Positions 17,306-23,977 of a stretch of DNA of 64,000 nucleotides are shown here, one piece after another. Source of the stretch: CAYQMF01 sp964418595 (GTDB taxonomy: Bacteria > Planctomycetota > UBA1135 > UBA2386); the NCBI GenBank assembly GCA_964418595.1, contig CAYQMF010000015.1, positions 11,626 through 75,625 on the forward strand, written 5' to 3'. The notes below the pieces were generated by a model, which did no database searches, was not told the DNA's origin, and saw only the letters and a program-made list of their open reading frames with translations. Positions within the stretch are counted from its first letter, which is position 1, and every line of letters starts with the position of its first letter. The translations under genes and the position numbers were made by a program.

Positions 17306-18331
17306 TCAGTCGGAGAAGCTCAGCCAGGGGATCGAGGCCATGCGTCCGCCGCGCCACGCATGCACGGCGAGCACGGGACGTCTGCCGGGTGCGCCGAAGC
17401 GGCGGCCGGCGATGGGGAACACGGTGGTCTTGCTCGGGAACATGGCCTCGAGCACCTGGTAGTCGTCGAGCGACACGTGCTCGCAGCTCGGCAGTGCGCA
17501 CTCGGCCTTCTGGTTGCAGTTGCCGCAGTCCTTGCCCCATCCGTGGCTGTGGAACACGGTGAGCGGCCGCTCGCCGCGGCCACGCAGCGCGGCCAGCTCG
17601 CCGGCTTCGGCCATTGCCTCGGGGTCGAACTGGAGGCTGGCGAACGATCCGACGTGTCGGGTGTCGCCGAGCGCCTCCGACAAGACGGTGACGATGCGGG
17701 TGCGCGTGCCCGGCAGCGGTTCGCTCAGCCGCAGGAGCGTGCCCAGCACGCAGCCACCGATCTCCGCCGAGCCGGCGGCCTCGGTGCGATCGACGATGTC
17801 AGCGACGGCCCGGGCGCACATGAGCACCGGGCGGTCCGCGGCGAGTCCGCCGTCGCCGAGCGAGACGACCCCGAGGTCCTGTAGCGTGCCGTCGCGCACC
17901 AGCAGCGGCAGCAGGCGGGGCGGACGGGGCGTTGCCGGACCGGGCGTGGCGGTGAGCACCGTGTGCACGCGCTGGCCGGCCGACACTTGGATCTGCCGCG
18001 CCTGCAGCATCGTCGACATGCGGCGATCCCAGCGACCGGCGTCGAAGCGCTGCGCGTGCTCCGCACCGCTCGCCGCCGTCACGGTCACGTCGAGGCCGAG
18101 CACGCGCTCGCCCGCCGCAGAGACCGGTTCGATGGCGATGCGCACCGGCTCGGGCTCGGTGGGCAGCACATCGGCGAGGACGCCGCTGGTCCAGGCCTCT
18201 TCGGCGACGTCGGTGATGTCGTCGGTCACCGGGAACCAGGCCAGCGCCTCGCCCCCGGTCGCCTCGGTGCGCAGCTCCACGGCGAACTGGTGGCGGCAGG
18301 ACAGCTCGACCTCGACGGCGATGGCGCTCAT
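17306..18331 (-). CDS. JAMM/MPN metallo-isopeptidase with Cys-rich insertion
   Basis: A 341-residue protein. The C-terminal half (about 165-341) is an MPN/JAB domain: a Glu in AEIGGCVLGTLL (Glu190), then HSH (261-263), and SLDD (287-290) supplying the Ser and Asp of the zinc site (E...HxH...SxxD). Between HxH and SxxD is an expanded loop with four Cys (269, 272, 278, 283) that could hold a second zinc. Classical JAMM proteins have about seven residues there. The N-terminal half (1-150) is beta-rich and unassigned. JAMM enzymes cleave after the C-terminal Gly of ubiquitin-like proteins, either maturing precursors or removing the tag. It directly follows the ubiquitin-like gene with an ATGA overlap, which fits either job. 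Confidence 0.88.
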   Translation of the reverse strand: MSAIAVEVELSCRHQFAVELRTEATGGEALAWFPVTDDITDVAEEAWTSGVLADVLPTEPEPVRIAIEPVSAAGERVLGLDVTVTAASGAEHAQRFDAGRWDRRMSTMLQARQIQVSAGQRVHTVLTATPGPATPRPPRLLPLLVRDGTLQDLGVVSLGDGGLAADRPVLMCARAVADIVDRTEAAGSAEIGGCVLGTLLRLSEPLPGTRTRIVTVLSEALGDTRHVGSFASLQFDPEAMAEAGELAALRGRGERPLTVFHSHGWGKDCGNCNQKAECALPSCEHVSLDDYQVLEAMFPSKTTVFPIAGRRFGAPGRRPVLAVHAWRGGRMASIPWLSFSD

Positions 18332-18591
18332 GGCCTTCCCGCCGAGACCTCCGGCAGGACGGTCCAGCGCGCGTCGTCCGCGGGGACCTCGTGCAGCAGG
18401 CTCTTGTTGTCGAGGCGGCGGCCGCGGCTGAAGGCCAGCCAGCGCAGGCCGTGGTCGGGGATGTCGAGCTCGCTGCGGAAGAACTCGATCGCCTGGCCGA
18501 CGGTGTGGTCGGGCGTGAGGTCGTCGCCGACGACGGCGCGCACGCGCTTCTGCTGGCTGAGGTCGGTCATCTCGATGGTGGCGGTGGTCAT
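18328..18591 (-). CDS. Ubiquitin-like protein modifier
   Basis: An 87-residue protein with the order of a beta-grasp fold: two strands (ATIEMTDLSQQ and KRVRAVVGD), the helix TVGQAIEFFRSEL (30-42), then LRWLAFSRGRRLDNKSLL (49-66), where ubiquitin has its LIFAGKQLEDGRTLSDY segment, and a last strand RWTVLPEV. The C-terminus is SAGRP. There is no Gly-Gly end, so the two residues after Ala-Gly may be trimmed by the neighbouring JAMM enzyme to expose a C-terminal Gly. E1, E2 and isopeptidase genes flank it in one operon, which supports the call beyond the weak sequence similarity. Both ends overlap neighbours by four bases. A MoaD/ThiS-type sulfur carrier is less likely given the E2 and JAMM. Confidence 0.83.
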   Translation of the reverse strand: MTTATIEMTDLSQQKRVRAVVGDDLTPDHTVGQAIEFFRSELDIPDHGLRWLAFSRGRRLDNKSLLHEVPADDARWTVLPEVSAGRP

Positions 18592-19400
18592 GACGTTGCG
18601 TCTCCTTGGTTGGGGTCGTGGTGGATCGGCGCGTGGCCGAGGATGGCACGCGCGTACCGCGCGCGGAGATCCGCGTCTCCGCACAGCAACTGCAGCGAGG
18701 GCGCGGCGTGCTGGGCGAAGGCGGCGATGGCGCGCACCGTGCGCGCCAGGAAGGCGGGGGTGACGTCGAGCGCGTCGAGGCGAGCCTCGGCGTGCAGCTC
18801 GTGGCCGTGCCGGTCGCTCGCCTGCAGGGCGAGGCGCGCGAAGCGCACGCGGCCGTTGACGCGCAGCGCCTGGTCGGCCGCGGCGTCGCGGGCGGCGTCG
18901 GTCGGCCACGACGTGATCAGCCGGTGGGTGAGGCGGAGGCCGGTGCCGTCGGGATCGATCGTCACCGGCCGCACGAGACCGTCCAGGCTCACCCGCACCT
19001 CGACGCCGCGCGCACGGGCCGCGATCGCGTCCGGTTCGAACCGGCCGGCGCGCAGCAGGGCCCCGAGCGCATCGGGGTCGCAGCTCGTGGCGGCGCCGGT
19101 GTCGGCAGTGAGGGGACGCGCACTCGCGGCGACCGCGAGCGCGTCCACGAGCGTCTCGGCGCGGCCGCGCGGACCCGGCGGCAGGTCGGCCACGATCCAA
19201 TGGCTCGCGGTGAACGCGGCGACGCGCGCGTTCCCGGGCAGGCAGGCGGTGTGCAGGAGCAGCGACGTCGGATCCGGGCCCGGCATGCCGCGCGGATCGA
19301 GGGCGAGTTCGATCGCGTACCCGCCATCGAGCGTCGGCGTGATGCGCGGCCCCGGCGCATGACGACGGCGCCGCGGCGTGCTGACGGTGGGGGTGGTCAC
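18588..19400 (-). CDS. Unknown conserved-context protein of the Ub-like operon
   Basis: A 270-residue protein that I cannot assign. It starts at a GTG at 19400 overlapping the E2 stop (GTGA) and ends overlapping the Ub-like gene (ATGA), so it is clearly part of the set. A basic N-terminus (RRRRH) is followed by a beta-rich region (25-75). The C-terminal part (about 175-235) reads QALRVNGRVRFARLALQASD, then HELHAEARLDAL and TPAFLARTVRAIAAFAQ. That order of strand, strand, helix is reminiscent of the YbjN / type III chaperone-like fold, but this is a pattern impression only. There are few Cys and no catalytic signature. It may serve as an adaptor or scaffold for conjugation. Confidence 0.72.
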   Translation of the reverse strand: MTTPTVSTPRRRRHAPGPRITPTLDGGYAIELALDPRGMPGPDPTSLLLHTACLPGNARVAAFTASHWIVADLPPGPRGRAETLVDALAVAASARPLTADTGAATSCDPDALGALLRAGRFEPDAIAARARGVEVRVSLDGLVRPVTIDPDGTGLRLTHRLITSWPTDAARDAAADQALRVNGRVRFARLALQASDRHGHELHAEARLDALDVTPAFLARTVRAIAAFAQHAAPSLQLLCGDADLRARYARAILGHAPIHHDPNQGDATS

Positions 19401-19987
19401 GCGGCCCCCTTGCCCCACAGGGGCGTGGCGGCCGGCAGCGCGGCGAGGGCTTCGCGGCCTTCGGCGAACCACTCCGCCGCGTCGTGATCGGCGGGGTCGA
19501 CGGTGCTGACGTTGGCGTAGGTGAGGATCGAATAGATGTGCTCGAGGAGCGTGGTCAGCTGCATCGGGCCGCGCGGCAGCGCCCCCAGGCACAGGATCCC
19601 GAACAGGCGCGAGTAGTTGGGGTGCAGGAGCCCGGTGTCCCTCCCGATCAGCACGCACACCGACGGCTGGTCGAGGCCGGCCTCGAACGGATCGGCGCGG
19701 TAGACGATGGTGCCGCGCAGGGGACCTGCGGCGACGTCGACGCCTTCGCCGGGGCGGTGCTGGCGCAGGTAGGGGATCGCGAGCGTGAAGTCGAGGACAC
19801 GCCGTGCGGGCAGGTGCGGCTCGATGCGCAGCTTCGGCGCGCCGCTGAGCAGCGGCTGGGCCGCGTCCCAGTTGCCCGCGAAGAACTCGGCAGCGAGCTG
19901 GGTGATGGGCGCGTCGGCTTCGGTGGACGGCTCCAGGAGAGAGAGCCGCCGCAGGAGGTCGGCGAGGTCGGGCGTCTGGTCGGTCAT
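19397..19987 (-). CDS. E2-like ubiquitin-conjugating enzyme
   Basis: A 196-residue protein. Residues 55-175 follow the UBC fold: strands around LRIEPHLPARRVLDFTLAIP and GTIVYRADPF, then LLHPNYSRLFGILCLG, where HPN (122-124) precedes Cys133 by eight residues. In classical E2 enzymes HPN precedes the catalytic Cys by about seven (HPNINSNGSIC), so Cys133 is the likely thioester site and Asn124 the residue supporting isopeptide formation. A helix follows (LTTLLEHIYSILTYANV), matching the E2 helix after the active site, ending with a conserved acidic/Trp stretch (DAAEWF). E2 takes the Ub-like protein from E1 and passes it to a target or E3. The ATG at 19987 overlaps the E1 stop (ATGA). Confidence 0.84.
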   Translation of the reverse strand: MTDQTPDLADLLRRLSLLEPSTEADAPITQLAAEFFAGNWDAAQPLLSGAPKLRIEPHLPARRVLDFTLAIPYLRQHRPGEGVDVAAGPLRGTIVYRADPFEAGLDQPSVCVLIGRDTGLLHPNYSRLFGILCLGALPRGPMQLTTLLEHIYSILTYANVSTVDPADHDAAEWFAEGREALAALPAATPLWGKGAA

Positions 19988-21210
19988 TCGAGAAGGCCTC
20001 GTTGGGCAAAGGGCGTGTGCGCAGGGCGGAGCAGGAGATCGGTGCGCGTTGCGCCGGCGCGGGCGACGACCAGGGCGCCGTCGGGGATGCCGAGCGCGGC
20101 GAGGGGCGCATCGAGGATCCGCAGGTGCGCCGCTTGCGCGGCGCCGATCGACGCGAGCAGGGCGTCGCGCCGCCAGTACATCGCTCGGCCGCAGCGCGGG
20201 CAGGCCGGCGGGGTCGACCACACGCACGCGGGCTGCACGACACCGCTGCCGCAGGAGCAGGCGGCAGCCAGCGCCAGCGGAGCGGCGAGCGGAGTCAGGG
20301 TCGGGTCCGGCGCGCGCAGGAGGTCGCGCGCCTTGGCGAACAACCCGCGCAGGGTGATCTCCGCCGTGGTCGACGCGAGCGCGACCGCGGTGATCGGCGC
20401 ATGGTCGCCGAGGCAACGGGCGCTGCGCGCCAGCGCGAGCGTGTGCAGCACGCCGCCGGTGAGGTCGAGGAGGGTCTCGTGGTCGAGCGCCCGCTCGCGG
20501 TCGCGGCCGCCGACCAACCGTTGCGCCTGCAGCAGACCGAGGCCGACGACGGCCAGCGTCGTCGCCATGCCGGCCAGCGTCGGCGCGCGGCCTTCCGCGC
20601 CATCGTCGGCGCGGCCGCCGGGACAAGGCGTCGGTGGTCCGCCGACGAGGTCTTCGACGCCGTACGAGCAGAGCTGGCAGGCGTGGCCGCCCCCGCCGTG
20701 CGACACGAGGACGCGGCCCATCTCGCGCGTACCCGTGCCATCGACGGCCAGCCGGACCAGCGGGATCGCGGCGGCGTTGGAGATCGACGTCAGGTGCCGA
20801 GCGAGGCCGCCGGCGTCGGTGCAGTCCACGATCAGATCGCAGGCGGCGAGCACGCCGTAGCCGACGCCACGCACGTCGATCGGGAGCGCGAAGGCCCGGC
20901 CGGGCTCGATCGCGTCGCACGCGTCGACCACGGCGTCGACCTTGCGGCGTCCCACCGCCGCGATGGGGACGGCCTGTGTGCCGACGTTGTGGGCCTCGAC
21001 CCGATCCGCATCGATCGCGAGCACCACCGCGCCGCTGCGCACGACCGCCAGCGCGAAGTGCGAGCCCAGCGCCCCGGCGCCGATGATCGCGATGCGTGCC
21101 GTGCGCCAGCGAGCGAACGGATCGCCCGTGAGCAGTGAGGTGCCACGCACCCGCGCCAGGCGGTCGCTCGCGGGTGCGGCCACGGGCATGGCGTGCAGCT
21201 CAGCGCGCAT
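19984..21210 (-). CDS. E1-like ThiF-family adenylyltransferase
   Basis: A 408-residue protein with the E1/ThiF/MoeB Rossmann core: ARIAIIGAGALGSHFALAVVRSG (38-60) with the GxGxxG nucleotide loop, AIDADRVEAHNVGTQ (65-79) carrying the ATP/Mg acidic residues, VGRRKVDAV, and LIVDCTDAGGLARHL (126-140). E1 enzymes adenylate the C-terminus of the Ub-like protein and take it onto a Cys. Candidate Cys are 178, 181 (ACQLC) and 196. The C-terminal region holds CSC (318-320) and CPRC (337-340), probably a structural zinc ribbon. The ATG at 21210 overlaps the upstream RING-like gene by 11 bases; its end overlaps the E2 gene. The fold call is secure; its pairing with the Ub-like protein here is inferred from the operon. 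Confidence 0.93.
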   Translation of the reverse strand: MRAELHAMPVAAPASDRLARVRGTSLLTGDPFARWRTARIAIIGAGALGSHFALAVVRSGAVVLAIDADRVEAHNVGTQAVPIAAVGRRKVDAVVDACDAIEPGRAFALPIDVRGVGYGVLAACDLIVDCTDAGGLARHLTSISNAAAIPLVRLAVDGTGTREMGRVLVSHGGGGHACQLCSYGVEDLVGGPPTPCPGGRADDGAEGRAPTLAGMATTLAVVGLGLLQAQRLVGGRDRERALDHETLLDLTGGVLHTLALARSARCLGDHAPITAVALASTTAEITLRGLFAKARDLLRAPDPTLTPLAAPLALAAACSCGSGVVQPACVWSTPPACPRCGRAMYWRRDALLASIGAAQAAHLRILDAPLAALGIPDGALVVARAGATRTDLLLRPAHTPFAQRGLLE

Positions 21211-21793
21211 CGCGGCCCTCCTTCGCCATCGCCAGCAACTCGGCGAGGCGCGGGCCACCGCGGCGTGCCGGCGGGCGCCAGCGACGGGCGCGCGGGTCGA
21301 ACCCGCACTGGTGGCAACGCAAGGTCGGCCGCCACGCGGTGCGCTTGAACATGCCCGCGCACGGCGTCGTCGGCGTGCCGGGGCAGACCACGATCGGCTC
21401 GCCCGCGGCGAGTCGCGTCCGCGTGCGCAGGCAACGCTGGTCGTCGCCGTGCTGCGCCGGATCGTAGGTCGTCTCCACGGGTTCCGTGTCGGCCGAGACC
21501 CACGTCGGGTGGCCGCCCATGTCGATGCGATCGCCGTGCCGCAGGACGTGCAGCCCGATGCCCGCCGGCGTGCCGTTGATCGTCACGCCGCCGCCGAGGT
21601 CAGCCGGCACGAGGAGCGCACCGACGGTGCGCCCGCGGCGGGCGGCGAACACGGTCGCGTGGTGCGCCGCGTCCTGCGGGTCTTGGACCGCGACGCCGGT
21701 GGCGGCGATACCGACGATGCGACCGACGACCTGCTCCGTGCCGCCGTCGCCGTACCAGAGCGTGACCTGCGTGATCGGAGTTTGCGGGTTCAT
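21200..21793 (-). CDS. FHA-like domain plus RING-like zinc finger, candidate E3
   Basis: A 197-residue protein. The N-terminal part (1-105) is beta-rich, with GGGVTINGTPAGIGLHVLRH and GDRIDMGG (67-94), text typical of an FHA phosphopeptide-binding domain (the INGxPVxxGxxVLxHGD turn). The C-terminal part (115-165) is Cys-rich: RCLRTRTRLAAGEPIVVCPG, PCAGMFKRTAW and RCHQCGF, with Cys121, 137, 145, 160 and 163 plus His115. The LxxGE..V.CP...C..MF...AW...C..C spacing resembles prokaryotic RING/treble-clef domains, which in eukaryotes recruit E2. Being next to E1 and E2 genes makes an E3 role attractive, but one ligand pair of a full RING is not obvious. The start ATG overlaps the upstream gene (ATGA). 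Confidence 0.7.
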   Translation of the reverse strand: MNPQTPITQVTLWYGDGGTEQVVGRIVGIAATGVAVQDPQDAAHHATVFAARRGRTVGALLVPADLGGGVTINGTPAGIGLHVLRHGDRIDMGGHPTWVSADTEPVETTYDPAQHGDDQRCLRTRTRLAAGEPIVVCPGTPTTPCAGMFKRTAWRPTLRCHQCGFDPRARRWRPPARRGGPRLAELLAMAKEGRDAR

Positions 21794-22368
21794 GGGGTGG
21801 CCTCGTCGGTGGAGTAGCCCTTCAACCGCGCGCGCACCGCGTCTGCCAGAGACGGGTCGGCGAGCGCCTTCACGTACCGATCCACGTACGCCTGCAAGAT
21901 CGGCGACATCGGCACCTGCCCGAGCCCGGGCACGCGCAGCGTCGCCGCGAGCCGGCCACCCTGTCGCTGCTGCACGAGGGGCGCGACGGAGTGGCCCGGC
22001 CACGCCCTCGCTGCCGCACGCGCGATCTTGGCGTTGAGGGTACGGATGTACGTGCCGACGCCTTCCGCATGGATCGGCACGGAGTGGCCGTCGAGGATCG
22101 CGAGCAGCGCGGCGAGCCCAGCCAGAGTCGGGCGGCCGCGGCGCCAACTCGGCCGTGGGTCGCTGGCGCGCGGGGTGACCGCGTCGGTGATCTCGACGAA
22201 CAGCAACGCCAGCAGCAGGCGGGTGCAGCGCGCCGGGATCGCGACGCGCAGCGGCGGGCGTGGCTCGGTGGCGTGCACTTCCAGTTCGCCGCGACCGTCG
22301 TCGTCGATGCGCAGCGTGTAGGAGATCGGCGGAGTTGACGGCGAACGCGGGTCGGCGGAGCGTTTCAT
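21790..22368 (-). CDS. Predicted winged-helix-like protein, first gene of the operon
   Basis: A 192-residue protein starting at the ATG at 22368 (MKRSADP); a GTG at 22389 would add seven residues. A beta-rich start (ISYTLRIDDDGRGELEVHATE, a typical strand pair) is followed by a helix (CTRLLLALLFVEITDAV) and GVGTYIRTLNAKIARAAARAW, then GGRLAATLRV. The last part is similar to the recognition helix and wing of OmpR/SARP-type winged-helix domains (V..I..LR.KL... then GYRL). It could be a DNA-binding regulator of the operon or an adaptor using the same fold. No catalytic motif is visible. It opens the eleven-gene unit and overlaps the FHA/RING-like gene by four bases. The fold call is tentative. 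Confidence 0.6.
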   Translation of the reverse strand: MKRSADPRSPSTPPISYTLRIDDDGRGELEVHATEPRPPLRVAIPARCTRLLLALLFVEITDAVTPRASDPRPSWRRGRPTLAGLAALLAILDGHSVPIHAEGVGTYIRTLNAKIARAAARAWPGHSVAPLVQQRQGGRLAATLRVPGLGQVPMSPILQAYVDRYVKALADPSLADAVRARLKGYSTDEATP

Positions 22369-22642
22369 CGTGAGGATGAAGGTCCGCACGCGCGAGCAAC
22401 CTGTCGACCGGGTGCGGATGGCATTCGGCGCTGAATACGCGCTCTCGCTTCGCGGCCTTACGCGGTGCGTGAGCGCGGCTCGCGTTCAGTGTGGAAAGCC
22501 GCAGACTCGCGGGGAGTCACGCGGCGCGAGGGGGGAGCGGAGTCGGCGCGCGGTGTCCATGATGTCGATCCGCGGTCATGCTCCCCCTCGGCGCATCGAA
22601 GGCCGCAACCGTCACCGTTCCTCCTTCCAAGGACTCGCACCC
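22369..22642. promoter_or_regulatory. Divergent intergenic region, Ub/Pup operon versus SorC regulator
   Basis: These 274 bases separate the minus-strand eleven-gene operon from the plus-strand SorC-type regulator, so they must hold both promoters and probably the operator. No clear -35/-10 pair is recognisable at this GC content. A weak, widely spaced inverted repeat (CTGAA..CGCG at 22431-22441 and CGCGTTCAG at 22481-22489) could be an operator but may be chance. AAGGA lies nine bases before the regulator ATG. Confidence 0.4.
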
Positions 22643-23827
22643 ATGCCGAAGGCTCGCACGCGTTTCACCGATCCCGAAATCCTCGCCGCCGCGATCCTGC
22701 GCTCGCGTGGTGCTCTCCAGGCCAGCATCGCCGAAGCGCTGGGCGTGTCGCCGGCGACCGTGACCCGGATGCTGGATGAAGCGGAGGCCAACAAGTGGTT
22801 CAACCCGAACCCGGCGGTGCTGTTCCGCAACGTGCCGCCCGGCCTCGTCGACGAGGCGAATGCCTACCTCGCGCCGTCGGAGCTCGGCGAGAAGCTGCGG
22901 CTCGCGATGGGCAGCGAGCACCGCTGCCATGTCTCGATCATCCGCGACAAGACGACCCGCGCGTGGAACGTGGGCGCCGCCGGGGCGGTCGTCCAGCAGT
23001 TGATCGACGCCGGCGTACTGGGAGTATCCTGGGGCTGGGCGATCTCCGGCGTGGTCGACGGCCTGGAGCGGATGGTGATGTCGCCGCCGCGGGCCGACGG
23101 GCGTACGCCGGTCCGGCCGATCCCGGTGTGTGGCGATCCGATCTGCGCACACAAGACCCGGCAGGAGTTCTCGTCGACCTGGCTGGCGGACTGCATCGAT
23201 CGGGTTCTCAACGACGACGCGGCGCGCGAGGCGGTGCCGTCGTTGTCGGCGGTGTTCGCCTACATCCCCCGCGCCATGGCCAAGCCTTCGAGCGGCGTGC
23301 GCGAGTTCCTGGCGAACAGCCCCGGCTACAGCGAACTCGTCGGCGCGACCCCCGGCGGAGGCCTCTTCGCCAAAGTCGACACCCTGCTCACGGGCATCGG
23401 GATTCCGGCCACCTCCGGTCCCTACTCGCTCGGGGTCTTCGTGCGCGAGCGCGCCGAGTGCGAGAAGATCCCTGAGGCGGAGATGAGCCGGCTGGTCTTC
23501 GGCGACATCGCGGGCGTGCTCATCCCGCGGCCGAACCTGAGTGCCGCCGATCGCAAGCTCGTGCAGAGTCTCAACGAGGGGTGGACCGGCCTGCGGCTCG
23601 CCGACATCGAGCGCTGCGCCCGCGAGGGCCGCGCGAAGGGCCGGGGCGGCGTGATCGTCGTCACGCAGGGCAAGCTCAAGAAGGACTTCATCCTCGAGTT
23701 GCTGCGGTTGGGTCTCGTCAACCGGCTCGTCGTGGATGGCGAGCTGGCGGATGCGCTCTCGGCGCACGGGCGGGCTGCTCCGGCGAAGTCGGCGGGGCTT
23801 GCCTCGTCCGGCGCAGCCGAATCGTGA
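22643..23827 (+). CDS. SorC-family transcriptional regulator
   Basis: A 394-residue protein starting at the ATG at 22643. Residues about 8-50 form a helix-turn-helix: FTDPEILAAAILRSRGAL, then ASIAEALGVSPATVTRMLDEAE. The long C-terminal part is a SorC-type effector (phospho-sugar) binding domain: VLGVSWGWAISGVVDGL (the conserved GVSWG turn), GIPATSGPYSLGVFVRERAE, FGDIAGVLIPRPNLS, and GRGGVIVVTQGKLKKDFILELLRLGLVNRLVVDGELADAL, equivalent to the conserved R..GV..va.G..K..ai..aL..glvn.LitD segment. SorC proteins switch on or off neighbouring genes when bound to sugar phosphates. It is transcribed away from the ubiquitin/Pup-like operon and may control it, but could equally act elsewhere. Confidence 0.85.
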   Translation: MPKARTRFTDPEILAAAILRSRGALQASIAEALGVSPATVTRMLDEAEANKWFNPNPAVLFRNVPPGLVDEANAYLAPSELGEKLRLAMGSEHRCHVSIIRDKTTRAWNVGAAGAVVQQLIDAGVLGVSWGWAISGVVDGLERMVMSPPRADGRTPVRPIPVCGDPICAHKTRQEFSSTWLADCIDRVLNDDAAREAVPSLSAVFAYIPRAMAKPSSGVREFLANSPGYSELVGATPGGGLFAKVDTLLTGIGIPATSGPYSLGVFVRERAECEKIPEAEMSRLVFGDIAGVLIPRPNLSAADRKLVQSLNEGWTGLRLADIERCAREGRAKGRGGVIVVTQGKLKKDFILELLRLGLVNRLVVDGELADALSAHGRAAPAKSAGLASSGAAES

Positions 23828-23977
23828 GGCCGAGGCTCATGGGCCGCGAGGTTTTTCGAGATCGGATTGGATGATCGGCCTCCTGACGGCGCTATGGCGC
23901 CGGCACGATTGCGCGGGGCTTCCCCGACGCCTCGCAGGCACCTAGGATCGGCCACCCCTCGTTCCAGGAAGGACAGC

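Noticed and set aside
18328..18591. The Ub-like protein as a MoaD/ThiS sulfur carrier
   Set aside because: There is no Gly-Gly end, and the neighbours are E2 and JAMM genes rather than molybdopterin or thiazole synthesis genes.
22431..22489. Inverted repeat as an established SorC operator
   Set aside because: The arms are short and about 39 bases apart, which is easily a chance match; it is kept only as a weak note on the intergenic region.
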